This document shows positions 15,306-22,263 of a stretch of 33,272 bases of DNA, piece by piece. The stretch spans positions 1 to 33,272 of the forward strand of contig WGNB01000073.1 of the NCBI GenBank assembly GCA_016124795.1, given 5' to 3'. Position 1 is the stretch's first letter. Each line of letters begins with the position of its first letter. The DNA comes from Rhodopseudomonas sp. GTDB lineage: Bacteria > Pseudomonadota > Alphaproteobacteria > Rhizobiales > Xanthobacteraceae. Made by a program: the position numbers and the translations under genes. A model generated the notes under the pieces. The model saw nothing but the letters and a program-made list of their open reading frames with translations, was not told the DNA's origin and did not search any database.

Positions 15306-16718
15306 CTACTCGCGCCGCCGCGAGATGACGAAGGACTCGTCGTAGAACCACAGGCCGCCGTGTTCCTGGAGCACGTCGCGGGTGGCGTCGGCGAAGCGCC
15401 GGTCGCTGTTGACGTCGGACAACCGGTCATCCTCGACCTGTGCGACATAAACCGCGGCGTTCCAGGCGGCCATCAGGGTCGAGGTGCCGATCGACGACGA
15501 AACCTCCGACGGCAGCGTGTGCATATCGTATCGGAACAGCGAGCGCTGGTCGGAATAGGCGTTGAAATTCAGGTCGCGGGCCGCCGCGCCGAGTTCGTGC
15601 TTGGTCTCCTTCAGGAGATCGTGCCGGCTATGCGCGAAGGGATTATCGTCCGGCCAGACCTTGTGGATGACTTCCATCGCCGGATCGTGACCGTAGGACT
15701 GGATCGCGATCATCCGGCCGCCCGGCCCGAGCGCGCGCGCCAGCGGCGCCAGAACGCGCTTGGCCTTGAATTCGAGCGAGGCGCGGGCGCGGTAAGGCTG
15801 GGAGGCAATGACCAGATCGTAATCGGCGACCGCGCCGCCCGGCTTCGGGATCACCTGATCGAGCAGGAAACGATGGTCCTTGCGGTAGATCACGAGAATG
15901 ACCGGCCGCTCATAAACCGGGTTGCCGCTCTTCGGCGACACCTTGGCCTTCCAGCTTTCGGCCAGGAACGGTTCGAGCGCGGTGATCTGCTCCTCGAAGG
16001 AATGGGCGGTATCGCCCTCCATCGCCAGCTCTTTCCAGACCATGCTGGTGGCCGCCGATAGCGACTTGGCGGCCAGCCACGGCGCTTCCGAATACGCCAG
16101 ATTGGTCAGCACCAGCACCGTCGAGGGATGCTCGATGAACCGGTCGGCCATCTTGTGCAGCGTCAGCCGCACGTCCTCGAGGCTGATTTCCTTGCCGCAG
16201 ATATAAAACGGCACGGTCGGAAACTTGTCGTGCATCGAGCGCATGACGCGCGCCAGCACCGAACCGTCGCCGACGCCGGCATCGAACACCCGCACCGCCG
16301 GCGGACGCGGATGAATATTGGCGAGTTCGAGACTGACGCGCTGCGCGACCTCCCATTTCTCGGAACAGGTGTTGACGAACAGCAGATACTTTTGACGATT
16401 GTCGAAGAAACGGAAATTGCGTTGCGGGTCTTCACCCGCCTCTTGAGTCGTGGCCATCGGCGGCGCCTGCGTTTTGATGATGGGGAGCGTTTGCGCGGGC
16501 GGTTGGTCGAACAGCACCCGGCGCTGGACCGGCGCGCCGTCATCGCCCTGGGTCATGAAGGCGCGAATGCGATCCAGCGTATCGGTGGTGATGCGGCCGC
16601 CGTTACGCAGCCGGCTCGCCAGCTTGCCGTCATTGACGGCGCGGCGTCCGAAGGTCGATTCGGCGAGGCCGCGCTGGCGGCAGAATTCGCTGATTTCCTG
16701 AAGGATGACTTCGTTCAT
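15306..16718 (-). CDS. HTH domain fused to SAM-dependent methyltransferase
   Basis: A 470-aa two-part protein. Residues about 5-57 resemble a short phage-repressor-like helix-turn-helix seen in many rhizobial proteins (GLAESTFGRRAVNDGKLASRL, with GGRITTDTLDRI after it). A Pro/Gln-rich linker (58-100) follows. The C-terminal part has a class I methyltransferase glycine motif VFDAGVGDGSVLARV (144-158) and an acidic strand end DLVIASQPYRAR (301-312). The substrate is unknown: neither a DNA methyltransferase motif (NPPY/DPPY) nor a rRNA signature is obvious. The start at 16718 has an AGGA site; the frame extends 47 codons upstream through an inverted repeat and is unlikely to be translated. First gene of the one-carbon operon, 5 bp before the MetF-like gene; its HTH may bind its own upstream region. 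Confidence 0.8.
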   Translation of the reverse strand: MNEVILQEISEFCRQRGLAESTFGRRAVNDGKLASRLRNGGRITTDTLDRIRAFMTQGDDGAPVQRRVLFDQPPAQTLPIIKTQAPPMATTQEAGEDPQRNFRFFDNRQKYLLFVNTCSEKWEVAQRVSLELANIHPRPPAVRVFDAGVGDGSVLARVMRSMHDKFPTVPFYICGKEISLEDVRLTLHKMADRFIEHPSTVLVLTNLAYSEAPWLAAKSLSAATSMVWKELAMEGDTAHSFEEQITALEPFLAESWKAKVSPKSGNPVYERPVILVIYRKDHRFLLDQVIPKPGGAVADYDLVIASQPYRARASLEFKAKRVLAPLARALGPGGRMIAIQSYGHDPAMEVIHKVWPDDNPFAHSRHDLLKETKHELGAAARDLNFNAYSDQRSLFRYDMHTLPSEVSSSIGTSTLMAAWNAAVYVAQVEDDRLSDVNSDRRFADATRDVLQEHGGLWFYDESFVISRRRE

Positions 16719-16847
16719 GACGTATCCTCGGCGTTTCCCTGCGCGGCCTTCTTGGCGAGGCGCGCAACTCGTCGGCTCTGAGCGGCCGTATCCCGTTAAC
16801 GAAACAAGTCGAGGATTGGTCGTCAACCACAAAACGACACGGCCAAA

Positions 16848-16877
16848 GATGGGCAGCAATGATGGGCGCTGCCCATC
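16848..16877. repeat. Inverted repeat GATGGGCAGC / GCTGCCCATC
   Basis: Perfect 10-bp arms (16848-16857 and 16868-16877) flank the decamer AATGATGGGC, which itself contains a further direct copy of GATGGGC. The right arm therefore also pairs with that inner copy as GATGGGC-GCT-GCCCATC. It lies about 130 bp upstream of the HTH-methyltransferase start and could be an operator or a mutually exclusive pair of hairpins. Confidence 0.75.
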
Positions 16878-16948
16878 GATAGAAATGCCTTCAAATCAGC
16901 GGTTTATAAAATTGAACATTCAACCGCGCGAAAATTCGGCCGCGATCG

Positions 16949-17000
16949 GTGGGCAGGATGGAGGTATTTGATCAGAAAAGGTGGGCAGAAGTGGGCAGGA
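16949..17000. repeat. Three direct copies of GTGGGCAGRA
   Basis: GTGGGCAGGA (16949-16958), GTGGGCAGAA (16981-16990) and GTGGGCAGGA (16991-17000). The last two are exactly adjacent, with a 10-bp period, about one helical turn, placing them on the same DNA face. They share TGGGCAG with the inverted repeat at 16848-16877. This reads as an iterated protein-binding site in the promoter of the one-carbon operon. Confidence 0.7.
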
Positions 17001-17127
17001 CGCCGACAGCCCAAAACAGATCAGGCGCACGGCTGATGGCCGCGCGCCTGAACAAGACTCAACATTGTTTGCTCAAAACCGGGGCCAAACGCCGTCCGCG
17101 TAAACGCAGCCGGCGCTCAATTCCGTC

Positions 17128-17742
17128 TCAGATGTCGAAGAACACCGTCTCGTTGTCGCCCTGGACGCGCACATCGAAACGATAGAGCGCCGGCTCGCCG
17201 CCGGGCTGCTTGTGGGCGATCAGGGTGTCGCGACGGTCGGGCGGCACCAGCGTCAGGATCGGATCGGTGGCGTTGGCGGCCTCGTCCGAGAAATAGAGCC
17301 GGGTGTAGACCTGCCGCAACATGCCGCGCGAGAAGATGCAGACCACGATATGCGGCGCCTGCGGCTTGCCACCCGGGCCCGGCACCGAACCCGGCTTGAT
17401 GGTGTCGAAGGCAAACACGCCCTGCTTGTCGGTCGCCGAACGGCCGAAGCCCTTGAACTGGGTGTTGGGCAGCGCGCGGTTGTCCTGCGGACTGGCATAG
17501 CGGCCCTGGGCGTCGGCCTGCCAGATCTCGATCATCGCATCGTTGATCGGCTTGCCGTCGCCGTCATAGACGCAGCCTTCGATGCGGATACGCGTGCCGG
17601 TGACATCGGGCGTCACCAGGTTCGATTCGACGGTGTTCTTCCAGCTATAGCTGCCGTTGGGGTCCCAGTCGCAGCGGCCCTTGGGGGTGAGGCCATAGGC
17701 GAAGAACGGACCGACGGTCTGTGAAGGTGTAATGTCCGACAT
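17128..17742 (-). CDS. pcaG: Protocatechuate 3,4-dioxygenase alpha subunit
   Basis: A 204-aa subunit of the non-haem Fe(III) intradiol dioxygenase that opens protocatechuate to 3-carboxy-cis,cis-muconate. Typical features are the N-terminal TPSQTVGPFFAYGL (5-18), GCVYDGDGKPINDAMIEIWQADAQGRY (56-82) and GFGRSATDKQGVFAFDTIKPG (98-118). It lacks the two-histidine iron site, as expected for the alpha chain; the beta subunit supplies the metal. The gene follows pcaH by 20 bp and is last in the pca run. pcaB, pcaC and pcaD, which handle the product, are not in the window. Confidence 0.96.
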   Translation of the reverse strand: MSDITPSQTVGPFFAYGLTPKGRCDWDPNGSYSWKNTVESNLVTPDVTGTRIRIEGCVYDGDGKPINDAMIEIWQADAQGRYASPQDNRALPNTQFKGFGRSATDKQGVFAFDTIKPGSVPGPGGKPQAPHIVVCIFSRGMLRQVYTRLYFSDEAANATDPILTLVPPDRRDTLIAHKQPGGEPALYRFDVRVQGDNETVFFDI

Positions 17743-17762
17743 AGTGCTGGCTCTACCTGTTC

Positions 17763-18470
17763 CTAGTGTTCGTCGTTGTCGAGCGGCGTGGCTTCACGGC
17801 CGCGCAGCACGATGTCGAAACGGAAAGCCAGCGCCCAATCCGGCACGGTGTTTTCCAGATCGAAGGTGCAGACCATCCGCTGACGCGCCTTCTCGTCGGT
17901 TACCGAATTGAAGATCGGGTCGTAGGGGAACAGGTAGTCGCCCGGGAAATACATCTGGGTCACCAGACGCGACAGGAACGAGTGCCCGAACACCGAAAAG
18001 TGGATGTGGTTCGGACGCCAGGCATTGGGGTGGTTGCCCCACGGATAGGCGCCCGGCTTCACGGTGATGAATTTGTAATAGCCGTTGTCGTCGGTGACGG
18101 TACGGCCCGCGCCGGTGAAGTTCGGATCGAGCGGCGCCGGATGCTGGTCGACGTTATGAACGTAACGGCCGCAGGCATTGGCCTGCCACAGTTCGACCAG
18201 CGCGTTGCGGATCGGACGCTTGTCCTCGTCGAGCACCTGACCGTGGACGATGATGCGCTCGCCGAGCGGCTCGCCCTTGTGCTGCTTGGTCAGGTCGTTG
18301 TCGCCTTCCTGAATGGCGTTGTGACCGTAGATCGGGCCGGTCAGCTCCGACAGCGTATGCGGCATGATCATCAGCGGCTTCGACGGCGAACGCTTGATCG
18401 TGCTCTTGTAGCCCGGGCTGAGATGCTTGGGATAAGCCTCGAGACTCTTGGTCGGGTAAATCAGCGACAT
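17763..18470 (-). CDS. pcaH: Protocatechuate 3,4-dioxygenase beta subunit
   Basis: A 235-aa iron-bearing subunit. The four Fe(III) ligands are visible as Tyr103 (CGRYVH), Tyr142 (GAYPW), His155 and His157 (NHIHFSVFG). All are offset by five from the Pseudomonas putida ligands Tyr108, Tyr147, His160 and His162, and Arg152 matches the conserved Arg157. This constant offset makes the assignment secure. It acts in the cytosol as an alpha-beta heteromultimer with PcaG. It starts 43 bp downstream of pcaF and is followed 20 bp later by pcaG, so the three genes are probably one transcript. Confidence 0.97.
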   Translation of the reverse strand: MSLIYPTKSLEAYPKHLSPGYKSTIKRSPSKPLMIMPHTLSELTGPIYGHNAIQEGDNDLTKQHKGEPLGERIIVHGQVLDEDKRPIRNALVELWQANACGRYVHNVDQHPAPLDPNFTGAGRTVTDDNGYYKFITVKPGAYPWGNHPNAWRPNHIHFSVFGHSFLSRLVTQMYFPGDYLFPYDPIFNSVTDEKARQRMVCTFDLENTVPDWALAFRFDIVLRGREATPLDNDEH

Positions 18471-18513
18471 TCTCGTTGTCCTTGGTTCGTTCGCTTATTC
18501 GGGCAAAATTCCG

Positions 18514-19734
18514 TCAGGCAAGCCGTTCGATCGCGAGCGACGAGCCCTGACCGACGCCGACGCACATGGTGGCGAGCGCGAGCTTGCCGCCATTCTCTTC
18601 CAGGCCATGCGCCGCCGTCAAAACCAGCCGCGTGCCCGACATGCCCAGCGGATGGCCGAGCGCGATGGCGCCGCCATGCGGATTGACGTGCGCCGCGTCG
18701 TCGGGGAGGCCGAGCTGGCGCAGACAGGCCAGCGACTGCGAGGCGAAGGCTTCGTTGATCTCGATCACATCGTAATCGCCGATCTTGTGGCCGAGACGCG
18801 CCATCAGCTTCTGCGTCGCCGGCACCGGGCCGATGCCCATGATGCGCGGCGGCACGGCGGCCGACGCCATGCCGAGAATGCGGGCGCGCGGCGTCAAGCC
18901 ATGCGCCTTGACCGCCGCTTCCGAGGCGACGATCAGCGCCGCCGCGCCGTCATTGACGCCGGAGGCATTGCCGGCGGTCACCGTACCGGGATTGCGGAAC
19001 GGCGTTTTCAGCTTGGCGAGTTGTTCGAGCGTGGTCTCCGGACGCGGATGCTCGTCGGTATCGATCCTGACGATGTCGCCCTTGCGGCCGGCGAGTTCAA
19101 CCGCCACGATTTCTTTGGCGAAATAACCGGCGGCCATCGCCTTGCCGGTCTTCTGCTGCGAACGGACCGCGAAGGCATCCTGATCGGCGCGCGAAACCTG
19201 AAAATCCTCGGCGACGTTCTCGCCGGTCTCCGGCATCGAGTCGACGCCGTATTGCTTTTTCATCAAAGGATTGATGAAGCGCCAGCCGATGGTGGTGTCG
19301 AAGATTTCCGCCTGGCGCGAAAACGCTTCCTGCGCCTTGCCTTGAACGAAGGGCGCCCGCGTCATCGACTCGACGCCGCCGGCGATCGCGAATTCCATTT
19401 CGCCCGCGCGGATGGCGCGCGCCGCCTGACCGACCGCTTCCATGCCGGAAGCGCACAGCCGGTTCAGCGTGATGCCCGGCACGCTCTGCGGCAGGCCGGC
19501 CAGCAAGAGCGCCATGCGGGCGACGTTGCGGTTATCCTCGCCGGCCTGGTTGGCGCAGCCGAAATAGACTTCCTCGAGCTGGTCCCAGTCGACTTTCGGG
19601 TTGCGCGCCATCAGCGCCTTGAGCGGCACGACGGCCAGATCGTCGGCGCGGACTTTCGCCAGACTGCCGCCGAAGCGTCCGATCGGCGTGCGGACGGCGT
19701 CGCAGAGGAATACGTCACGTGATGTGTCAGCCAT
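18514..19734 (-). CDS. pcaF: 3-oxoadipyl-CoA thiolase / acetyl-CoA acyltransferase
   Basis: A 406-aa thiolase. The nucleophilic cysteine is Cys94 in LNRLCASGME. The C-terminal histidine and cysteine are His361 (ALGHPLG) and Cys391 (MCVGVGQG). It has the 400-residue length and opening (DVFLCDAVRTPIGRFGGSLA) of PcaF, which cleaves 3-oxoadipyl-CoA into succinyl-CoA and acetyl-CoA, the last step of the beta-ketoadipate pathway. Location directly before pcaHG and after pcaIJ supports this over a generic thiolase. An AAGGAAAAGAG stretch precedes the ATG. The 183-bp gap to pcaJ holds a long inverted repeat, which may weaken read-through. Confidence 0.92.
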   Translation of the reverse strand: MADTSRDVFLCDAVRTPIGRFGGSLAKVRADDLAVVPLKALMARNPKVDWDQLEEVYFGCANQAGEDNRNVARMALLLAGLPQSVPGITLNRLCASGMEAVGQAARAIRAGEMEFAIAGGVESMTRAPFVQGKAQEAFSRQAEIFDTTIGWRFINPLMKKQYGVDSMPETGENVAEDFQVSRADQDAFAVRSQQKTGKAMAAGYFAKEIVAVELAGRKGDIVRIDTDEHPRPETTLEQLAKLKTPFRNPGTVTAGNASGVNDGAAALIVASEAAVKAHGLTPRARILGMASAAVPPRIMGIGPVPATQKLMARLGHKIGDYDVIEINEAFASQSLACLRQLGLPDDAAHVNPHGGAIALGHPLGMSGTRLVLTAAHGLEENGGKLALATMCVGVGQGSSLAIERLA

Positions 19735-19751
19735 GAGCTCTTTTCCTTATT

Positions 19752-19871
19752 CCGTCGTCCTGAGGCGGCCGCGCGCGAGCAATACCCGCGACAAGCAACG
19801 GCCCATCATTCTCGCACCGTAGCCGTCCATTCTTCGAGGCGCGCGCTGCGCGCAGACCCCCAGGACGACGG
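19752..19871. repeat. Long inverted intergenic repeat, CGTCGTCCTG family
   Basis: CCGTCGTCCTG (19752-19762) and CAGGACGACGG (19861-19871) are perfect 11-bp outer arms. Inside, a GAGGCGCGCGCTGCGCGC segment forms a second stem. It lies between pcaJ and pcaF, where a folded RNA could separate or stabilise the pcaIJ and pcaFHG parts of the message. Confidence 0.75.
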
Positions 19872-19917
19872 CGAGAGGCAACCGGCCTCCCGCGTTTATA
19901 TAAGCACGCCGCAAGCG

Positions 19918-20688
19918 TTACGCGGCCGCATGGGCACGGGCAGTGCGGGCATGCAATTCGCGCAAGACTTCAAGTTCCCGGGCCGTCGGCGCCGGGGTTT
20001 CCTCGACCTGAGCGGCGAACTTCACCGTCCAGCCGGTGTTGTCCTGAATCTGCTCGCGGGTGACGCCCGGATGAATCGAAACGACGGTCATTTCCCGGGT
20101 TTCGGGATCGGGCGCGAAGATCGCCAAATCGGTAATCAGCTTGGTCGGCCCCTTGGTCTTGACGCCGAGCTTCTGCCGGCTGTCGCCGCCGGACACATGA
20201 CCGATCGAGGTGACGAAATCGAGCTTGTCGACGAAGCTGCGCTTGCCCTGCGCCATGATGATGAAGATCTCGCCGCAGGACGTGGCGATTTCCGGCGCGC
20301 CGCCGCCGCCCGGCAAGCGCACCTTCGGCTTGTCGTAAGGACCGACCACCGTGGTGTTGAGGTTGGCGTATTTGTCGATCTGCGCGCCGCCGAGGAAGCC
20401 GACCTTGATGCGGCCGCCTTGCAGCCAGTAGCGGAACATTTCCGGCACCGACACGGTGGTCAGCGCGGTCTCGCACAATTCACCGTCGCCGATCGACAGC
20501 GGCAGCACGGTCGGCTTGGTGCCGAGCGTGCCCGATTCATAGATCAGCGTGATATCCGGCGCATGCGTCAGCCGCGCCAGATTGCAGGCCGCCGACGGCT
20601 GCCCGATGCCGACGAAACAGATGTCGTCGTTCTTGAGCGAGCGCGCCGCCGCGATGGTCATCATTTCGGTGGGCTTGTAATCGGCCAT
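19918..20688 (-). CDS. pcaJ: 3-oxoadipate CoA-transferase-like subunit B
   Basis: A 256-aa class I CoA-transferase beta subunit. The catalytic glutamate is Glu51 in LIYESGTLG, at nearly the position of the GctB active glutamate. The sequence resembles the glutaconate-transferase/CatJ/IpdB branch more than the classical PcaJ with its SENG motif. Placed just before pcaF and pcaHG, it most likely makes 3-oxoadipyl-CoA from succinyl-CoA, as CatIJ does in Pseudomonas strain B13. The start at 20688 is 5 bp after the subunit A stop; the frame runs 42 codons further upstream, overlapping subunit A, without a ribosome site. An IpdB-like ring-hydrolase role is a less likely alternative. Confidence 0.82.
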   Translation of the reverse strand: MADYKPTEMMTIAAARSLKNDDICFVGIGQPSAACNLARLTHAPDITLIYESGTLGTKPTVLPLSIGDGELCETALTTVSVPEMFRYWLQGGRIKVGFLGGAQIDKYANLNTTVVGPYDKPKVRLPGGGGAPEIATSCGEIFIIMAQGKRSFVDKLDFVTSIGHVSGGDSRQKLGVKTKGPTKLITDLAIFAPDPETREMTVVSIHPGVTREQIQDNTGWTVKFAAQVEETPAPTARELEVLRELHARTARAHAAA

Positions 20689-20693
20689 GATCG

Positions 20694-21554
20694 TTACTCC
20701 GCCGCCGCGTGGCGCGTGCCGGCATATTGCGCGAATGCCTCCGGGCCCTTGTCGAGCACGTTGGCTTTCATCCAGGCATGGAAGCTGTCGCGATCCTTCG
20801 CGATATCGTCCCATTGCTTGTAGAAGCTGTTGTTGCGCGGGTAATAGCCCTGCGCATAGGACGGGAAGGCGCCGCCCGGCACCGCGGCGATCGCGCCGAC
20901 AGTCCAGTGCGGCAACACCACCGCGTTCAGGCTGCGCGCCGGCAATTCGTCGACAATTTCCTCGACCGTCACCACCGAGCGCTTCGACGCCAGCACCGCT
21001 TCCTTCTGCACGCCGAGCACGCCCTCGATCATCACATTGCCCGCCTTGTCGGCGCGCTGGGCATGAATCACCGCGACATCCGGCCGGTGGGCCGGAATGG
21101 CGGCGAGCTGTTCGCCGGTGAAGGGACAGGTGATGTGCTTGATCCTGGGGTTCACCTTGGGCAGATCGCCACCGATGTAACCGCGGAAAATCGCGCAGGG
21201 CTGACCGGCCGCGCCCGCCTCATAGGCGTTGGCCATCGCGGCGTGCGAATGCTCTTCAAGTTCGAGCGGCAGCGGCCATTGCTTCTCGACCGCATCGCGG
21301 AAGCGGTGCAGCGAACCGACACCCGGATTGCCGCCCCACGAGAAAACCAGCTTCTTGACGCAGCCCATGCCGATCATCTGGTCGTAGACCAGATCCGGCG
21401 TCATGCGGATCAAGGTGAGGCTCTTGCGGCCCTGCCGGATGATTTCGTGGCAGGCGGCGTGCGGAATGAGGTGGGTAAAGCCTTCCAGCGCGACGGTGTC
21501 GCCGTCATGAATATTCGCTGCGATGGCCTCGGCCAGAGAAGTGATACGCGCCAT
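20694..21554 (-). CDS. pcaI: 3-oxoadipate CoA-transferase-like subunit A
   Basis: A 286-aa class I CoA-transferase alpha subunit with the nucleotide-binding opening IHDGDTVALEGFTHLIPHAACHE (15-37) and the internal FRGYIGGDL and HAQRADKAGNVMIEG stretches typical of the GctA/CatI branch. The length agrees with the about 280-residue CatI type rather than the shorter (about 230) classical PcaI. It is the first gene of the minus-strand pca run and is divergent from the DUF3237 gene over a 96-bp shared promoter region. The gene symbol rests on context as well as family. Confidence 0.82.
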   Translation of the reverse strand: MARITSLAEAIAANIHDGDTVALEGFTHLIPHAACHEIIRQGRKSLTLIRMTPDLVYDQMIGMGCVKKLVFSWGGNPGVGSLHRFRDAVEKQWPLPLELEEHSHAAMANAYEAGAAGQPCAIFRGYIGGDLPKVNPRIKHITCPFTGEQLAAIPAHRPDVAVIHAQRADKAGNVMIEGVLGVQKEAVLASKRSVVTVEEIVDELPARSLNAVVLPHWTVGAIAAVPGGAFPSYAQGYYPRNNSFYKQWDDIAKDRDSFHAWMKANVLDKGPEAFAQYAGTRHAAAE

Positions 21555-21650
21555 AAAGTGAGGTTCCCGGTTTCGCGCCCGTATTTACGGCGCGCCACCG
21601 ACAGGGTCAAATGGCGAAATCATCGTCCGTAGGGGTCCCAACAAATCACC

Positions 21651-22103
21651 ATGCTCAGCCCGGAACCGATTTTCACCATTCAGGCCGAATTGGCCGGCAT
21701 CCTGAACCTGGGGGCGACGCCCTATGGCGAACGCCGCATCATCGACATTCTCGGCGGCACAGTCAGCGGACCGAAGCTCAACGGCCGCGTGCTGCCGGGC
21801 GGCGCCGACTGGCAGATCATCCGCGCCGACGGCGCCGCCGACATCCAGGCGCGCTACACCCTCGAGACCGGAACCGGCGCCCGCATTCTGGTGTCGAGCG
21901 AAGGCGTGCGGCACGGTCCTAAGGCGGTGCTGGACGCGCTGACGCGCGGCGAGAAAGTCGATCCGGCGCTGTATTATTTCCGCACCGTGATGCGCTTCGA
22001 GACCGCCGCCCCGGAGGTTGACTGGATGAATCGCATCCTCGCGATCGCGCGTGGGCAGCGCGAAGCCCGCAGCGTTCGCCTCGAGGTTCACGAAGTTCTT
22101 TAA
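21651..22103 (+). CDS. DUF3237 / UPF0311 family protein
   Basis: A 150-aa single-domain protein with the DUF3237 pattern: an N-terminal beta strand FTIQAELAG, the central GGTVSGPKLNGRVLPGGADWQIIR (about 35-58), then Y(R)LETGTGARILVSSEGVR, and YYFRTVMRFETAAPEVDWMN (107-126) near the end. The biochemical activity of this family is not known to me; members recur beside aromatic-acid degradation genes. It has no signal peptide. It is the first plus-strand gene after the divergent pca promoter and ends 34 bp before the palindromic operator that precedes the solute-binding-protein gene, so it appears to belong to a transcript separate from that gene. Confidence 0.88.
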   Translation: MLSPEPIFTIQAELAGILNLGATPYGERRIIDILGGTVSGPKLNGRVLPGGADWQIIRADGAADIQARYTLETGTGARILVSSEGVRHGPKAVLDALTRGEKVDPALYYFRTVMRFETAAPEVDWMNRILAIARGQREARSVRLEVHEVL

Positions 22104-22136
22104 CGCCGACCCAACTTGCTGCCCACCGCCGGGACC

Positions 22137-22161
22137 AGATTGTTGTCCTCGACAACAATCT
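22137..22161. promoter_or_regulatory. Perfect 25-bp palindromic operator, copy A
   Basis: AGATTGTTGTC-CTC-GACAACAATCT has perfect 11-bp arms and a 3-bp spacer. The 9-bp arms ATTGTTGTC/GACAACAAT are identical to those of copy B at 24449-24471. It lies 102 bp upstream of the binding-protein start. A TTGACG -35-like hexamer begins at its last base (22161), with CACCAT 17 bp further on; a TTGCTG-N16-GATTGT promoter overlapping the left arm is another possibility. This is most likely the site of a dimeric regulator of MarR, TetR or GntR type. Confidence 0.78.
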
Positions 22162-22263
22162 TGACGGCCGCTGGCGCCGGTGACACCATTCCCGCCGCGG
22201 TCGATAAAAACCCAAAACGCGCCGCGCCATGACAAAGCGGTGCATGTCCCCAGGGAGGACCCC

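Larger units (their letters stand above)
16719..17127. promoter_or_regulatory. 409-bp gene-free regulatory region upstream of the HTH-methyltransferase operon
   Basis: No credible gene lies here. The stretch holds a patch of lower GC (about 16880-16945) and several copies of a TGGGCAG motif, listed separately. Transcription for the minus-strand one-carbon operon should start inside it, downstream of the pcaG stop. Two in-frame upstream extensions of the methyltransferase run into it without ribosome sites. I see no recognisable riboswitch, though I cannot fold it here. Confidence 0.6.

Noticed and set aside
16719-16859. A 47-residue N-terminal extension of the HTH-methyltransferase
   Set aside because: It runs through the inverted repeat, has no ribosome site, and the homologous HTH segment begins right after the ATG at 16718.
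16719-17127. SAM or SAH riboswitch upstream of the one-carbon operon
   Set aside because: I could not match the conserved cores of SAM-II, SAM-V or SAH riboswitches by eye; the repeats look more like protein sites. A covariance-model search would settle it.
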